Assembly (NCBI GenBank): GCA_964472385.1
Contig: CAYYLT010000209.1
Coordinates: 1 to 6,121 of the forward strand
Direction of reading: 5' to 3'
DNA length: 6,121 bases
Source of the DNA: JAGXLC01 sp964472385
GTDB taxonomy: Bacteria; Bacteroidota; Bacteroidia; Bacteroidales; UBA12077
A program made the position numbers and the translations under genes. Positions 5,991 through 6,121 of this stretch are shown piece after piece; the first letter of the stretch is position 1; each line of letters opens with the position of its first letter. A model generated the notes under the pieces. The model was not told the origin of the DNA, did not search any database, and saw only the letters and a list, made by a program, of their open reading frames with translations.

Positions 5991-6121
5991 TAGTGCTTTA
6001 CTTATTATGCTCAGAACTTTTTATTTTTAAACATTTTTTCCGAGTGCGTCAAGTTTTGGGCATCTCCTACGTTGCGAAAGCCTCGAAGTAGGGTTTGCTG
6101 AAAAAGTCTTTAGTACATCAG
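5991..6121. other. Edge region with compositional shift and hairpin, possible mobile-element remnant
   Basis: No recognisable gene is seen. The first 49 bases are AT-rich; 6040-6100 then rises to about 54 percent GC, well above the window. A hairpin at 6066-6092 pairs CCTAC with GTAGG, and after one mismatch three more pairs form, including a G-U. The segment ends with TTTGCTGAAAAAGTC (6093-6107), which has the look of insertion-sequence termini, although I cannot name a family. Short open stretches touch the edge on both strands (a minus-strand frame ending at 6027 and a plus-strand frame from 6031), but neither product is recognised. The position directly outside the right repeat arm suggests this is the body of the repeated element. 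Confidence 0.3.

Noticed and set aside
5903..6091. In-frame continuation of the helicase past its TAG, about 62 open codons, with an ATG at 5948 giving 47 codons
   Set aside because: The helicase is complete after motif VI and has a normal length. The extension crosses the repeat arm and has no recognisable domain, so readthrough or a small gene is not supported.
6016..6107. A 92-bp miniature element with ACTTTTT/AAAAAGT ends
   Set aside because: The terminal match is only 7 bases, mostly T-run, with no target-site duplication.

Overview
The window looks like chromosomal DNA of a Bacteroidota bacterium, probably a Bacteroidales-type lineage. It is AT-rich. It carries a -7 promoter box of the Bacteroidota form TAnnTTTG, its genes lack clear Shine-Dalgarno sequences, its HtpG is about 680 residues with the extended C-terminal region seen in this phylum, and it has a DUF3822 gene next to rsmD, a pairing known from Bacteroidota.

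Layout. Positions 1-154 hold one arm of a long inverted repeat and the rho-independent terminator of htpG. A minus-strand block follows. In transcription order it is a membrane-anchored hypothetical protein (4383-3754), a DUF3822 protein (3741-2893), rsmD (2902-2357) and, after a 153-bp gap, htpG (2203-155). The first three are tightly packed, with a 12-bp gap and then a 10-bp overlap, and look like one operon driven by a promoter near 4421-4428. htpG probably has its own promoter in the 153-bp gap, where a sigma-54-like element is visible. The 91-bp divergent region 4384-4474 separates this block from a plus-strand gene for a stand-alone RecD/Dda-like SF1 helicase (4475-5902). Positions 5903-6121 have no convincing gene.

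The genes are mostly housekeeping: an Hsp90 chaperone, a 16S rRNA guanine-N2 methyltransferase, a DNA helicase and two phylum-typical proteins of unknown function. I see no defence system, CRISPR array, tRNA or complete insertion sequence.

The main unexpected structure is a 48/49-bp imperfect inverted repeat at the two edges (5-53 and 5943-5990, 44 of 49 aligned columns identical) that brackets all five genes. Both copies start at the same CCTGTAT boundary and read outward, so they are probably the ends of two copies of a dispersed or mobile element whose bodies lie outside or at the edge of the window. Other points of interest are a perfect 16-bp inverted repeat inside the DUF3822 coding sequence, divergent promoters whose -7 boxes share a palindrome, and a TTG start for rsmD inside the end of its upstream neighbour.
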